Shown here piece after piece: positions 16,189 through 26,544 of a stretch of 50,901 bases of DNA (position 1 is its first letter; every line of letters begins with the position of its first letter). Origin of the DNA: PALSA-1196 sp036833805. Its GTDB lineage: Bacteria > Pseudomonadota > Gammaproteobacteria > Steroidobacterales > Steroidobacteraceae. The position numbers and the translations under genes were made by a program. The stretch lies in contig DAITPA010000008.1 in assembly GCA_036833805.1 (NCBI GenBank), positions 1 through 50,901 on the forward strand, read 5' to 3'. The notes beneath the pieces are model-generated. The model ran no database searches and had not been told where the DNA came from. It worked only from the letters and a program-made list of their open reading frames with translations.

Positions 16189-17667
16189 ATGCAGCCACAG
16201 GCCCCACTCGGCCGACGTGATTTCCTGAAGCTGTCGGGTCTCGCGGCTCTCGCGTCGGGCATCGAGCCTTTATCGCACGCCGCAGCGGCAGTGACTGCCG
16301 CGCCGCAGTCGCACGCAGACTACGCGCTGCGCATCGGTAAGGCTCGAGTGGATTTGGGGCCCGATCACACCATTTCCACCACCACGTACAATGGTCAATT
16401 CCCCGGCCCGCTGTTGCGTCTTACCGAAGGCCGTCGGGTGGTCGTAGACATCTTTAACGACACCGACGTTCCGGAGCAGTTGCACTGGCACGGGCAAAAC
16501 CTTCCCGCGGATGTGGACGGAGCCGCCGAGGAAGGCACCCCGTACATCCCCGCGCACGGCATGCGACGCATTGCGTTCACTCCAGGACCGGCGGGACTGC
16601 GCTTCTATCATTCGCATCTGCTCGCCGGCGCCAATCTCGCGGCGGGGCTGTACAGCGGTCAAGCCGGTCCCGTGTATATCGAACCCAAGCGCGAGCCAGG
16701 TCGCTTTGATCGCGAGGTAATCCTGGTGCTGAAGGAATTCGAGCCCACGCTCAGCCGTGGCGGTGATATGGCGATGGACTTCCTGGTTCCTGCGACGACC
16801 GATCACACGCTAAGGGAAACAGGCGAAGCGGCGATGACGGCGTCGCTCAGGCGCGGCATGCCGCACGGCTACGAAGTCGGCTATAGCCTGTTTTCAATCA
16901 ATGGACGCTTGCTCGGCCACGGCGAACCGCTGCGTGTCAAGCATGGCGAGCGCGTGCTGTTTCACGTGCTGAATGCCAGCGCGACGGAAATCCGCAGCCT
17001 GGCACTGCCCGGTCATACGTTTACGGTGGTGGCGCTGGATGGCAACCCTGTGCCGGTGCCCGCGCCAGTGCCGGCACTGTGGCTCGGCACGGCCGAGCGA
17101 GTCTCCGCCATCGTCGAGATGAATCATTCCGGCGTCTGGGTTCTCGGCGATCTCGACGACGATGACCGCAATCACGGCATGGGGATCGTTGTCGAATATG
17201 CCGGCGCCAAGGGCAAGCCCCAATGGCGCAAGCCGCAATCCGCGACCTGGGATTACACCCGCTTCGGCACCGGCACTGCGCAGGCGCCCGACGAATTATT
17301 CGAGCTGCTCTTCGCCAAGAACAATGCGGCGCTGCATGGATTCAATCAATGGACTATTAACGGTACGGCGTTCTCGATGCCGACGATGACAGCAATGCTG
17401 CATCTGCAGCGCGGCCGGCGCTATCGGTTGCGGCTGCGCAATGCGAGCGATGACATTCACCCCGTGCATCTGCATCGCCACAGCTTTGAACTCACCAAGA
17501 TTGCAGGCCAGGCGACCGCCGGCGTCAAGAAGGATGTGGTCATGCTCGGCGGCTATCAGGACATCGAGATCGATTTCGTGGCCGACAATCCGGGACTCAC
17601 CCTGTTCCATTGCCACCAACAACTGCACATGGATTTCGGATTCATGGCTCTGTTCAGCTACGCGTGA
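16189..17667 (+). CDS. Tat-exported multicopper oxidase
   Basis: A periplasmic laccase-type oxidase that couples one-electron oxidation of a substrate, or Cu(I), to reduction of O2 to water. The 492 residues start with a twin-arginine signal (RRDFLKLSG at 9-17, then a hydrophobic Ala-rich stretch). Copper ligands are complete: HWHG (99-102), HSH (141-143), HPVHLHRH (424-431) and HCHQQLHMDFGF (474-485). Phe stands at the type-1 axial position, which in laccases tends to go with high redox potential. There is no Met-rich insert as in CueO. It is followed by a ChrA-type transporter, so metal stress is plausible. Confidence 0.88.
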   Translation: MQPQAPLGRRDFLKLSGLAALASGIEPLSHAAAAVTAAPQSHADYALRIGKARVDLGPDHTISTTTYNGQFPGPLLRLTEGRRVVVDIFNDTDVPEQLHWHGQNLPADVDGAAEEGTPYIPAHGMRRIAFTPGPAGLRFYHSHLLAGANLAAGLYSGQAGPVYIEPKREPGRFDREVILVLKEFEPTLSRGGDMAMDFLVPATTDHTLRETGEAAMTASLRRGMPHGYEVGYSLFSINGRLLGHGEPLRVKHGERVLFHVLNASATEIRSLALPGHTFTVVALDGNPVPVPAPVPALWLGTAERVSAIVEMNHSGVWVLGDLDDDDRNHGMGIVVEYAGAKGKPQWRKPQSATWDYTRFGTGTAQAPDELFELLFAKNNAALHGFNQWTINGTAFSMPTMTAMLHLQRGRRYRLRLRNASDDIHPVHLHRHSFELTKIAGQATAGVKKDVVMLGGYQDIEIDFVADNPGLTLFHCHQQLHMDFGFMALFSYA

Positions 17668-17728
17668 GCGCAGCAGCAACCGCGGCCAACGGGCAGCGCA
17701 GCTGCTGCGGTCAGTAAAGTTGAGCGTT

Positions 17729-18952
17729 ATGCACGACGGCGCAGTTGCGAATGTTCCACCCGCGCACACAGTTGCTTCAGCCGCTGAAGTTTTCCGAGCA
17801 TCGCTCAAGCTCGGCCTGACTTGCTTCGGTGGCCCGATCGCGCACCTCGGCTACTTTGAGCGCTCGTATGTGCAACAGCGGCGCTGGTTAGACAGCGAAG
17901 CGTACGCCGCCCTCGTCGCGCTGTGCCAACTTCTTCCCGGTCCGACGAGCAGCCAGGTCGGCTTTCTCGTCGGCTTGCGCCGCGCCGGCTGGGCGGGCGC
18001 ACTGGCGGCCTGGATCGGTTTCACGCTTCCATCCGCACTGCTCATGTATGGCTTTGCGGTTCTCGCACCGCACGTGCGCGCGCCGCTGATGCAAGCCGCG
18101 CTGCATGGACTCATGCTGACCGCCGTGGCGGTGGTCGCACAGGCGGTGCGCAGCATGGGCCGACGCCTGTGCCCGGATCTGCCGCGCGCCGCTATTGCGG
18201 TTCTGGCCGCCGTCGTGCTGCTGTTTCACAGTAGCGGAACCCTGCAGCTCACGGCATTGGTGCTCGGCGCCGTGTGCGGCGGCCTCCTGTGCCGGAAAGT
18301 ACCGCTTCCGCAAGTCGTTCTGCCGGTAGCCATCGATCAGCGACTCGCTTGGAGCGCGCTCGGTGTTTTCTGCGGGCTGCTGCTCGCACTACCGGTCCTG
18401 GCCGCGTTCGCACCACACACGTGGATTGCGCTTGCCAATATCTTCTATCGTGCCGGAGCGTTCGTCTTCGGCGGCGGTCATGTTGTGCTGCCGCTGTTGC
18501 GCGAAGCGCTGGTACCCAGCAACTGGGTTTCGGATGACACGTTTCTAGCAGGTTACGGATTTGCGCAGGGCCTGCCCGGACCCTTGTTTACATTCGCGGC
18601 CTATCTGGGAGCGGCGAGCGCGCCAGCTCACGCGTCGCTGCCTTGGGCGGCGCTCGCGCTGTTCACAATCTTTCTTCCGGGTCTGTTGTTAGCCATCGTC
18701 GGACTGTCGCTGTGGACGCGCGTCGCGCACGTCAAGGCAGCTCAAGCGATGCTCGCGGGTATCAATGCGGCGGTGGTGGGAGTTCTCGGCGCCGCGCTCT
18801 ACAACCCCGTATGGATCACCGCAATTCACAGCAGCGCCGACCTCGCGGTTGCGGTCGCGGGTTTTGTGCTCTTGGAGCGCTGGAGTGTTCCGCCGATTCT
18901 CGTGGTTGCGTTTTGCGTCGTAGCGAGCGTCGCGACTGCGGCCATCATTTAG
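17729..18952 (+). CDS. chrA: Chromate transporter, ChrA (CHR) family, two-domain form
   Basis: An inner-membrane CHR-family protein of 407 residues with two homologous halves. The N-terminal half has FGGPIAHLGYF and LCQLLPGPTSSQVG; the C-terminal half has FVFGGGHVVLPLL and FAQGLPGPLFTFAAYLG, the diagnostic motifs of the long-chain form. Members export chromate, but many chromosomal homologues have no tested substrate. The ATG at 17729 (MHDGAVANV) is preferred because upstream codons overlap the oxidase gene. It is 61 bp after the multicopper oxidase and probably in one transcript. Confidence 0.9.
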   Translation: MHDGAVANVPPAHTVASAAEVFRASLKLGLTCFGGPIAHLGYFERSYVQQRRWLDSEAYAALVALCQLLPGPTSSQVGFLVGLRRAGWAGALAAWIGFTLPSALLMYGFAVLAPHVRAPLMQAALHGLMLTAVAVVAQAVRSMGRRLCPDLPRAAIAVLAAVVLLFHSSGTLQLTALVLGAVCGGLLCRKVPLPQVVLPVAIDQRLAWSALGVFCGLLLALPVLAAFAPHTWIALANIFYRAGAFVFGGGHVVLPLLREALVPSNWVSDDTFLAGYGFAQGLPGPLFTFAAYLGAASAPAHASLPWAALALFTIFLPGLLLAIVGLSLWTRVAHVKAAQAMLAGINAAVVGVLGAALYNPVWITAIHSSADLAVAVAGFVLLERWSVPPILVVAFCVVASVATAAII

Positions 18953-19010
18953 TAGCGCCAAGTGGGGATTCGCGACGCCGTCAATCTCCCAATCATGCAG
19001 AGGGTGGCTC

Positions 19011-19124
19011 ATGCAGCCTCGACAATACAAGCTCGGGCTCGGAGATGGATGCTATGGTCCCGGTGACATCGTAGAAATCTCCGTGACGCCATCTGAGCGA
19101 TTCGAAATCGCGCCCCGGATTTGA
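19011..19124 (+). CDS. Possible small ORF, 37 residues, unknown
   Basis: Begins MQPRQYKLGLGDG after an AGAGGG-like ribosome-binding site at 18999-19004 and ends EIAPRI. Its composition (KLGLGDGCYGPGDIVEI) looks protein-like rather than random, but it is too short to judge. It lies alone between the ChrA-type gene and chpC. It may be a small protein, a gene remnant or chance. Confidence 0.22.
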   Translation: MQPRQYKLGLGDGCYGPGDIVEISVTPSERFEIAPRI

Positions 19125-19161
19125 GTCAAGTGCAGCGAGTCACTGCCAGAACCGCTGCGCC

Positions 19162-19635
19162 CTAGGGGTTGATGTGCGTCTCTTGAGCGATCATCTCTTC
19201 GAGGCGCTCGAGGTCAGGTACGAGCGGAGTTTCATTCACCATGCGCACCTGGCAGATGATGGGCGCGCGCTCTTCAATGGCGCGTGAGTTGTCCGGCCGC
19301 ACGACATCGGAGCTGACGCGCACGAGCTGCGGGAAACCCTGCGATACGAGGCCGAAGTAGCCGCCTTCAAGGCGCGTTCCGATGCAATGGAAGACCACGA
19401 TCCGCGTGCGTCCGGAGGCCGGCGGAATATTCTGCCCGCACGCGCCCTCGAATGAGGCAAGCGGTACCTGTCTGCCATTCCAGGCAACCGTGCCGATGTA
19501 CCAGGGCGGCGCCCCGGTCATCTCCGATGGCGCATGGAAGCCAATGACTTCGGCGACGCAGGCGCGCGGAATGATGAGCCGCCCATCAACGAGCGGGATC
19601 AATAAACTGTAGACCTCTTGGACCCTCTCGGCCAT
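19162..19635 (-). CDS. chpC: CheW-like protein ChpC of the Pil-Chp system
   Basis: A 157-residue CheW-domain protein. CheW proteins link receptors to the histidine kinase. Visible are SLLIPLVDGRLIIPRACVAEVIGF, WYIGTVAWNGRQVPLASFEGACG and the C-terminal QVRMVNETPLVPDLERLEEMI. It lies 10 bp downstream of chpA at the distal end of the pil-chp operon, the position of chpC in Pseudomonas. The start MAERVQEVYSL is chosen by context; the open frame upstream overlaps chpA. Confidence 0.85.
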   Translation of the reverse strand: MAERVQEVYSLLIPLVDGRLIIPRACVAEVIGFHAPSEMTGAPPWYIGTVAWNGRQVPLASFEGACGQNIPPASGRTRIVVFHCIGTRLEGGYFGLVSQGFPQLVRVSSDVVRPDNSRAIEERAPIICQVRMVNETPLVPDLERLEEMIAQETHINP

Positions 19636-19645
19636 CGCGTGCCCT

Positions 19646-22600
19646 TTAGTTGACCCGCGCTGCTGCAGGCTCCGCGAGCTTGTGTGAACTTGCGCGATAG
19701 CGCTCGACGAGCGGCGCGATCGCATCCAGGAGCTGCGCTTCCTGGTAGGGCTTGCTCAGGTAGTCGTCGACGCCGATCTCAATCGCGCGCGCGCGGTGCT
19801 TCTCTCCGGAGCGTGACGTGATCATGATGATGGGCACGTCCTTCAGGCGCGGATCGTTGCGCACGTGCGCCGCGACTTCATAGCCGTCCATGCGCGGCAT
19901 TTCGATGTCAAGGAGGATGATGTCGGGCACATGATCCTGCAGCAGCGTAACCGCATCCATGCCGTCGCGCGCCGTCAACACCCGCATGCCATTTCTCTCC
20001 AGCAGCCGCTGCGTCACGCGCCGCACGGTGATCGAGTCGTCCACCACCATGGCAAACACGCGCCGGTCGCCGCGTTCACGCGCGACCAAGGGCTGCGTAC
20101 GCACACGCCATTCGCTGCGCACCAATGCGCCGATGTCGAGAATGATCACGATGCGTCCGTCACCCAGAATGGTTGCGCCCGATATTCCGCGGATCGCTGA
20201 GATCTGCGGCCCGACCGATTTCACGACAATCTCGCGGCTGCCGATGAGCTCGTCCGTGATGAGCGCGGTGGAATGGTCGCCGGCGCGCACCAGCACGACC
20301 GGGATCGTCACGTCCTGCTCCGGCAATGGCGCGGGCTCAAGCCCCACGAATGTCGCCAATGATTGAAAGCGATACTTCTGACCGCCGGACTCGAACAACG
20401 GCGCCTCGGGGCCAAAGTGGCTTGCGACCTCGGCCTTCGAAAGCCTGAGCACGCCTTCCACCGTCGGTAACGGCAGCGCGTAGTATTCCTGCTCCGTGCG
20501 CACCACGAGCGCGTGACTGATCGCGAGCGTAAACGGCAGACGGATCGTGAACGTCGTGCCCTCGCCCGCTGTCGACTCCATATTGAGCGCGCCGCCCAGG
20601 CGCTTGATCTCGGTCGCGACGACGTCCATGCCCACGCCGCGGCCCGCCTGCTGGGTGATGAGCCCGGCAGTTGAGAAGCCGGGTTCCAGAATGAGCTGCA
20701 TCGCGTCTGCATCGCTCAACGGCTGCTCCGCCGCGACGAGACCCAACGCCACGCCCTTGTCGCGGATCGCGCGCAAGTTCATGCCGCCGCCGTCGTCGGT
20801 GAGACGCACCATGACTTCAGCGCCTTCGCGCCGCAGTTCAAGCCGGATGCGTCCGGTGTCGGATTTGCCGCGCGCCACGCGCTCCTCGGGCGTCTCGATG
20901 CCGTGTATGACAGCGTTTCTCAGCATGTGCTCAAAAGGCGGCAACATGCGTTCGAGCACCTGGCGGTCGAGTTCGCCGGTTGCGCCTTCGACGATGAGCT
21001 CGGCGCGCTTGCCGCTGTCGGCGGCGGCCTGGCGCACAATGCGCGCGAGTCGCTGCACATGGCGTTGGAACGGCACCATGCGCGTGCGCATGAGGCCGTT
21101 CTGCAGCTCGGTGATCGTGCGCGCCTGCTGCGAGAGAAGATTTTGCGCTTCCTGCGTCAGCGTCTCTATCAGTCCCTGGATGCTCGCGACATCGCTTGCA
21201 GTCTCGGCGAGCGCTCGCGAGAACTGCTGGATCGAGGAGTAGCGGTCGAGCTCGAGCGGATCAAAGTCGCCGCGGTGGCTGAAACCTTTTTCCTCATGTC
21301 CGTGCAGGATCTGTGTCTCGGTCTCAATCTCAAGCTTGCGCAGTTGCTCCTTCAGGCGGATTACCGTGCGCGACAGCTCACCGAGGTTGAAATCAATCGA
21401 GGCCAGCTGCTGCTCGAGTCGCGCGCGCGCGATACTGACCTCGCCCGAAGTGTTGAGCAGCTGATCGAGAAGCTCAGCATCCACGCGTGCCATCTCGGGG
21501 CGATCCGCTGGCGGTACGGGCTCGCGACCGGGCGGCACGGGTTGCGGGGGTTGCAGGATGTCATCCGACGCGAGCGCGGCAGATGCCGCGCTCTCGCCAC
21601 GTACCGCAAACTCAGGAGGTGCCGCAGACTCAACGGGCGCCGGCCCGGCGGCGGCTTGCGACTCTGTTGGCGGCGCCGGTTCTATGGTCGCCACGGCATC
21701 GGCCGCTGCCGGCTCGGCGCCCGGCACCTCCACGAGCCCGACGTGCGTCACTGTGAACTCGGAAGGCGGCGGATACGCTACTTCATCCGCGGCGTGCTCG
21801 TGTGGCGCTGCCTCAGGCTCTGTGGACAGCTCGTTGGTGGAGAAATCGCGCGCGGCGGGCTCCAATTCGGCGGATTGAGATTCGGCTGCTGCGAACGCAG
21901 CCACAGCGGGGCTTTCCTGAGCGGCAGCCTCAACATGAGCCACGAACTCAGGAACCGCGGGCTCTGGAACGGGCGGCGCGGGCGGCGCGACCGCGAATTC
22001 GGCGGAGGGCTGCGACAACGCCTGAATACATGCGATGACGTCAGTCGCCGGAGCAACGCCCCGACCCATCGCAACCGCTTCACGCATGCGTGCGAGCTCA
22101 TCAACGCTCGCCTGCAGAACCTTAAAAGTCGCAGCGGTTGGCGCAACTGATCCCTGATCAATCTGCATGACGAGGGTTTCGAGTTCGTGGGAGAGGTCGC
22201 CCATGGGCTGGATGCCCGCCATGCGCGCGCCGCCCTTCAAAGTGTGCAGCGGCCGCTTCAATGCCGAGCGCAGATCGGCGCTGTCCGGCTCTGCACGCCA
22301 AGCGGATACCGCAGCCTCAGCGGATTCAAGAAGCTCGGTCGCCTCGTCGGTGAAGATAGCGGCGATCTCCGGATCAAATGCAGGACTTGCCTCCACCGCT
22401 CGCGTGGCTTGTTGCGCCGTATGCGCCGCCGCAGCGATGCGCCGGTCAAGCGCGCTGTGCGCATACGCGATGCGCGCGCGAAGCTGCTCATGGGTTAGAA
22501 AAAAGCCGGTCGATTCATTCAGGTTCGCCGCCACCGACTCCATAGCCGCCATGCAGTCAGAGAGCAGCATGAGGTCGGTATCGTCCAAGCCCAGCCCGCT

Positions 22601-24782
22601 GTCGAAGGCTTTGCGCAACCACTGATCAAGCGGCTGCGCGAGCCGGATGCCGTGCCGCGCCTCGGCCATATTGGAGCTGCCGGCAAGCGTATGACAGGCG
22701 CGATAGATCTCCTCGGGCAGCGCATGCGGCTCGGTAGTGCCGCCTTCGCGATCCAAATAGGCGCGCACCACCGCTACGTGGGCGGTTGTCTCGCGCGCAT
22801 AAATGTCGGCGAGCACCTCATCCACGGCCTGCTGCCCCGGCGGTGCTTGTGCCGCCGGCGCCGCTGGCAGGACAGCGGCGGACTCCGGTGTGGTGACCGC
22901 GGGGTGCTGCGCCGCCGGCGCGACGGCCGACTCGGGTTCCTGTTCCGCAGGCGCCGGCAAGGTTTCAACCGTTTGGCTCGAGGCCAATGCGTGGGCGCGC
23001 GTGAGAATGGTGCCCGCCTCGTGAGCCTGCACGTGCCCGGTCTCGAGCTGATCGATCAATTGCGGCAACGTTGCGACGGCGCTTCTTATAGTGCCCAGGA
23101 TCTCCTGCGAGCGCGACAGCGTGTTGTCGAGCAGGCGATTCAGAAGATTCTCGATTGACCAGGCGAATTCGGCGAGCTCGCGCGCGCCGACCATGCGTCC
23201 GCTGCCCTTCAAAGTGTGGAAGCTGCGGCGCACCGTGACGAGCGCTTCGCGCTCGAGCGGATTGTGCTCCCACTCGTGGAAATGCAGAGTGATCTTGGCA
23301 AGCTCCTCGCGAGCCTCCTCGATGAAGAGCTTCAGAAGCTCAGGATCCGCGGTCGCGGAGAACGCAACGCTCGCAGGCGCGCGCGCCAACACCGGAAGCT
23401 GCTTGTGAGAGCCGCTTGCCGCCGCTGCGGCGGCTACTGATTTCTCCTCCTCGCGCCCCAACTGCACCGTCTGCGCGAATGTGCCCGGCGGCAACAGCAC
23501 CGAGATTGTCGGCACCACCGGCGTGGGCTCGGCTTCGAGAGCCTGCAGGCAGCTTTGCGCGTTGTCGAGCATGTACCACGGATCGCTGCGCCCGGATTGC
23601 AGCGTCTCCATGTAGTACTCGAGGCTCACGATCGAATCTGCCAGGCGGTCGAGCGAGCCCAAAGTCAGAACCCGGCCGCCGGGCTGCATGACACGCTTCA
23701 ACTGCACGGCGATCGCCTCGACGACTTCCACCGCGCGCGTCTTGCCGAGGATCAAGAGGCCGGCCTTCAAGCCCCGCATCAGCTCCTGCCAACTGTCGAG
23801 TCCCGCCGCATCGATCGCCCCCACCACCGCCTGTGTGATGGCTTCTTTGATGCGCGCCAGATTCAGAATGCACTCGCGCAGCACCGCGCTTTGCACCTGC
23901 TGGAACTCATTGTCCTCAGAGCGTCCGGGATCGACGGTCTTCGGCAGGATCATGCCGACGAGTTGGTCGTCAAGCTTGTCTTCGACGCCGATGAGGGTTG
24001 CCGCGATATCCACCAGCAGCGCCTCATCGGGCTGCAATTGACCGGCGACGATCTTCTCGAGGCGCTGCGTCTCAAGCAGGATGCTGGCGCGCAACTCCCC
24101 TAAGCCCAGCACGCCCAGGGTGTCGCCGATCTTGCGCAGCAGCGCCGCTTGCGAGCCCAACTCCTGCGGTTGCCCCGAGCCGCGGCGCACAAAGATGTCG
24201 AGAACGTCCTTGACCTTGGAGAGGTCTTCGCGGATCGCCGCCGCCACCGTCTGCATGAGTTTGACGGAGGGCGCGGAGAGATTCTCGCGCTCCTGCTCGA
24301 TGTTCTCATCCACCGGCAGCAGCTCAGACAGTCGGAACGAGGCGCGCACGGCGACCGCTCGCGGGCCCGTGGTCTCGGTGCGGCCGACGTAATAGAGGAG
24401 ATTATTGAGAAGCTCGAGCGCCGGCTCTTGCGCGTAGCGCGACTCGCCGAGCTCATACAGGCGTTTGATCTCGCGGTCGGCTAACCCCAAAAGCCGCTTG
24501 ACCGATACGCCGCCCTCGAGCGCGCCTTCCTGCAGCGCTTCAATCACCGCACCGACCACCCACCACAGCTGAAACACGGTCTGGCGGGTGGCGATCTGCT
24601 CAAGCTTGCTGGCGACGGCTGCGAGGATCTCGAGGTTCTGCTCAATCCGCTCACCGCGGATCCAGCCAATGAGCCCGACTTGAAAGCGCGTGCGCAGGCG
24701 CCGCCCCCACTGCTCGACAGTCAGCGGCTGCTCGCCGGGACCTGCCGCGACCGGCTGCGCCTGCTTATCGGATGTTAGATTA
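19646..24782 (-). CDS. chpA: Hybrid chemosensory histidine kinase ChpA, main C-terminal part (N-terminus beyond a gap)
   Basis: Central kinase of the type IV pilus chemosensory pathway. The frame is open from the gap edge: 68 codons, then 1643 residues numbered here from 24577. Hpt-type histidines are H454 (HTLKGSG), H629 (HTLAGSS) and H778 (HTLKGGA). Ala/Pro-rich linkers separate them (about 540-580 and 855-1025). A dimerisation region (1030-1190) precedes the ATPase core: N box HMLRNAVIHG (1217-1226), DDGGGMN and GRGVGMDVV. A CheW-like domain (about 1350-1490) and a receiver with phospho-acceptor D1557 (LLDIEMP) and K in YLSKPY end the protein. The total is shorter than Pseudomonas ChpA, which has six Hpt domains. 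Confidence 0.93.
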
Positions 24783-24792
24783 NNNNNNNNNN
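24783..24792. other. Assembly gap (10 N) inside chpA
   Basis: Ten N between the two chpA pieces. The reading frames on the two sides do not match at this spacing. If the gene is intact, the true missing length must leave remainder 2 when divided by 3, so the 10 is probably a placeholder. Confidence 0.95.
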
Positions 24793-25203
24793 GCCTTCGG
24801 ACAGGAGCGAGCTGCCGCGCACGGCGCGCAGATCATTCAGCAGCGGCAACAGTACCAGCGCAAGATCCCGTCCGCCGGCCAACACGCGCTCGAGGTAGCT
24901 TGGCAGCTGCACCATGGCGCGCATCAGCGCATCAAGGCTTTCGGCCTGGCTCCTCCTTTCCGCCGCGGTCGCAAGCAGATAGCGCGCGACGTGCTCCATC
25001 TCTTCGGTGAGCAGCGCCGCGCCGTAGATCTCGAGCACCTTGAGCACGCCCTGCACCTGGTGCAGCTCGCGCGCGCAGCGCTCAAGCAGCGCCAAGTTCT
25101 GCGGCTGTTCGACGTAGTTTTCGAGTGCGGCGCGCGCCTCGGCAAGCGTCGCATTCAGCTCGCGGCCGACGAACTCAAATGTTTGAGATGCAACATCCGC
25201 CAT
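24793..25203 (-). CDS. chpA: ChpA N-terminal fragment
   Basis: The first 137 residues of the hybrid kinase, starting MADVASQTFEFVGRELNATLAEAR. It is a helical Hpt-like domain with LHQVQGVLKVLEIYGAALL, whose H48 corresponds to the phosphorylatable position of an Hpt domain although the usual HTLKG pattern is replaced by HQVQG. The frame runs into the 10-N gap. The start lies 9 bp after the pilJ stop, in operon order. This piece and the fragment at 19646-24782 are one gene. Confidence 0.88.
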
Positions 25204-25212
25204 GATTCGGCC

Positions 25213-26544
25213 TTAGGAGCCACCCACCGCCGGGCGCAAGCCACGGGTCAACTTGGATTCCTCAACCGTTCGGAATGTGCCGGACACCGCTGCCGGCGGC
25301 TCGGGCACGGCCGCGCCCGGCAGACGAAAACCCGCGGCTGATTTGCGCAGGCCCGCCGACAGCTCGGCAAGCTTTGCGATCGCGCTGGAGGTTGCGCTCG
25401 TTGAGTCCGCGGTCTGCGCGCTGATTTCCTTCAGCACCTGCATGTTGCGCGCGATTGCCTGCGCAGCGGAGGTCTGCGAACGGGCGCTCGCGGAGATGTT
25501 CTGCACGAGGCTCGCGATCTGGTTCGAGACCTGCTCGATCTCCTCGAGCGCTGCGCCCGCGTTCTCGGCGAGCAGCGCGCCGCCGACGACGTCGGTGGTG
25601 CTGCGCTCCATCGAGACGACGGCCTCATTGGTGTCGGCCTGGATCGTGCGCACCAGGACCTCGATCTGCTTCGTGGCATTCGCCGCGCGCTCCGCCAGAC
25701 GCTGCACTTCATCGGCGACGACGGCAAAGCCGCGTCCCGCCTCGCCGGCCATCGATGCCTGGATCGAGGCGTTCAGGGCGAGAATATTGGTCTGCTCGGC
25801 GATGTCATTGATGAGCTCGACGATGTTGCCGATCTCCTGCGAGCTCTCGCCCAGGCGCTTGATGCGTTTGGAGGTCTCCTGAATCGTCTCGCGAATCGCG
25901 TTCATGCCATCGATCGTGCGGCGTACCGCATCGCCACCCTTGTGCGCGACTTCCACCGAATGACGCGCGACATCGGCTGCGCGCTCGGCATTGCCGGAGA
26001 CCTCCTCGGTGGAGGACGCCATACCGCCCGCTGATTCGGTGGCGGAGGCAATCTGCTTTGACTGTGCGCCGCTTGCCCTCGCCAGATGCTGCGCCAGCGC
26101 TTGCGTCTGACGGGTCGCGCCATCGACCTGAATCGAGGAATGATTGATGGCCGTGACGAGACCGCGCAACGCCTCGACCGCATAGTTGATGGAGTCCGCG
26201 ATCGCGCCGGTGATGTCTTCGGTGACCGTCGCCTGCACCGTGAGATCGCCGTCGGCAAGGCTCGCCAGCTCATCAAGCAGGCGCAGAATCGCCTCCTGAC
26301 TGCGATCGTTTTCCGCACGCTGAGTGTCAACCGCCAGGCGCTGCCGATTGACCGCCGCGCGCTGCTCGGCAGCGGTCTGCCACACGCCGAGCAATGCAAC
26401 GAGCGCGCCCGCGGCGGGCACGATTGGCAGCCACCAGACAACGGTGTAGCGCGGGATGATGCCGTGCGCGAGCAGACACGCGCCGACGGCGGCGACGACG
26501 AGCGCGATCGCAGCAGTAAGCCATGCTTCGAGCGGGCGCATCAT
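25213..26544 (-). CDS. pilJ: PilJ-like methyl-accepting chemoreceptor with minimal periplasmic region
   Basis: Receptor of the Pil-Chp pathway, 443 residues. Two transmembrane helices (about 8-26 and 36-54) are joined by only about ten residues (HGIIPRYTVV), so the large periplasmic PilJ domains of Pseudomonas PilJ (about 680 residues) are absent. A HAMP-like segment follows (about 90-130), then a long helical signalling domain with the conserved hairpin tip DIAEQTNILALNASIQASMAGEAGRGFAVVADEV (given by key residues EQTNILALNA and AGRGFAVVA). The start ATG overlaps the pilI stop by four bases (ATGA). Confidence 0.88.
   Translation of the reverse strand: MMRPLEAWLTAAIALVVAAVGACLLAHGIIPRYTVVWWLPIVPAAGALVALLGVWQTAAEQRAAVNRQRLAVDTQRAENDRSQEAILRLLDELASLADGDLTVQATVTEDITGAIADSINYAVEALRGLVTAINHSSIQVDGATRQTQALAQHLARASGAQSKQIASATESAGGMASSTEEVSGNAERAADVARHSVEVAHKGGDAVRRTIDGMNAIRETIQETSKRIKRLGESSQEIGNIVELINDIAEQTNILALNASIQASMAGEAGRGFAVVADEVQRLAERAANATKQIEVLVRTIQADTNEAVVSMERSTTDVVGGALLAENAGAALEEIEQVSNQIASLVQNISASARSQTSAAQAIARNMQVLKEISAQTADSTSATSSAIAKLAELSAGLRKSAAGFRLPGAAVPEPPAAVSGTFRTVEESKLTRGLRPAVGGS

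Noticed and set aside
23400..24500. Long plus-strand frames antisense to chpA
   Set aside because: They mirror the high-GC codon pattern of chpA and contain no recognisable protein motif.
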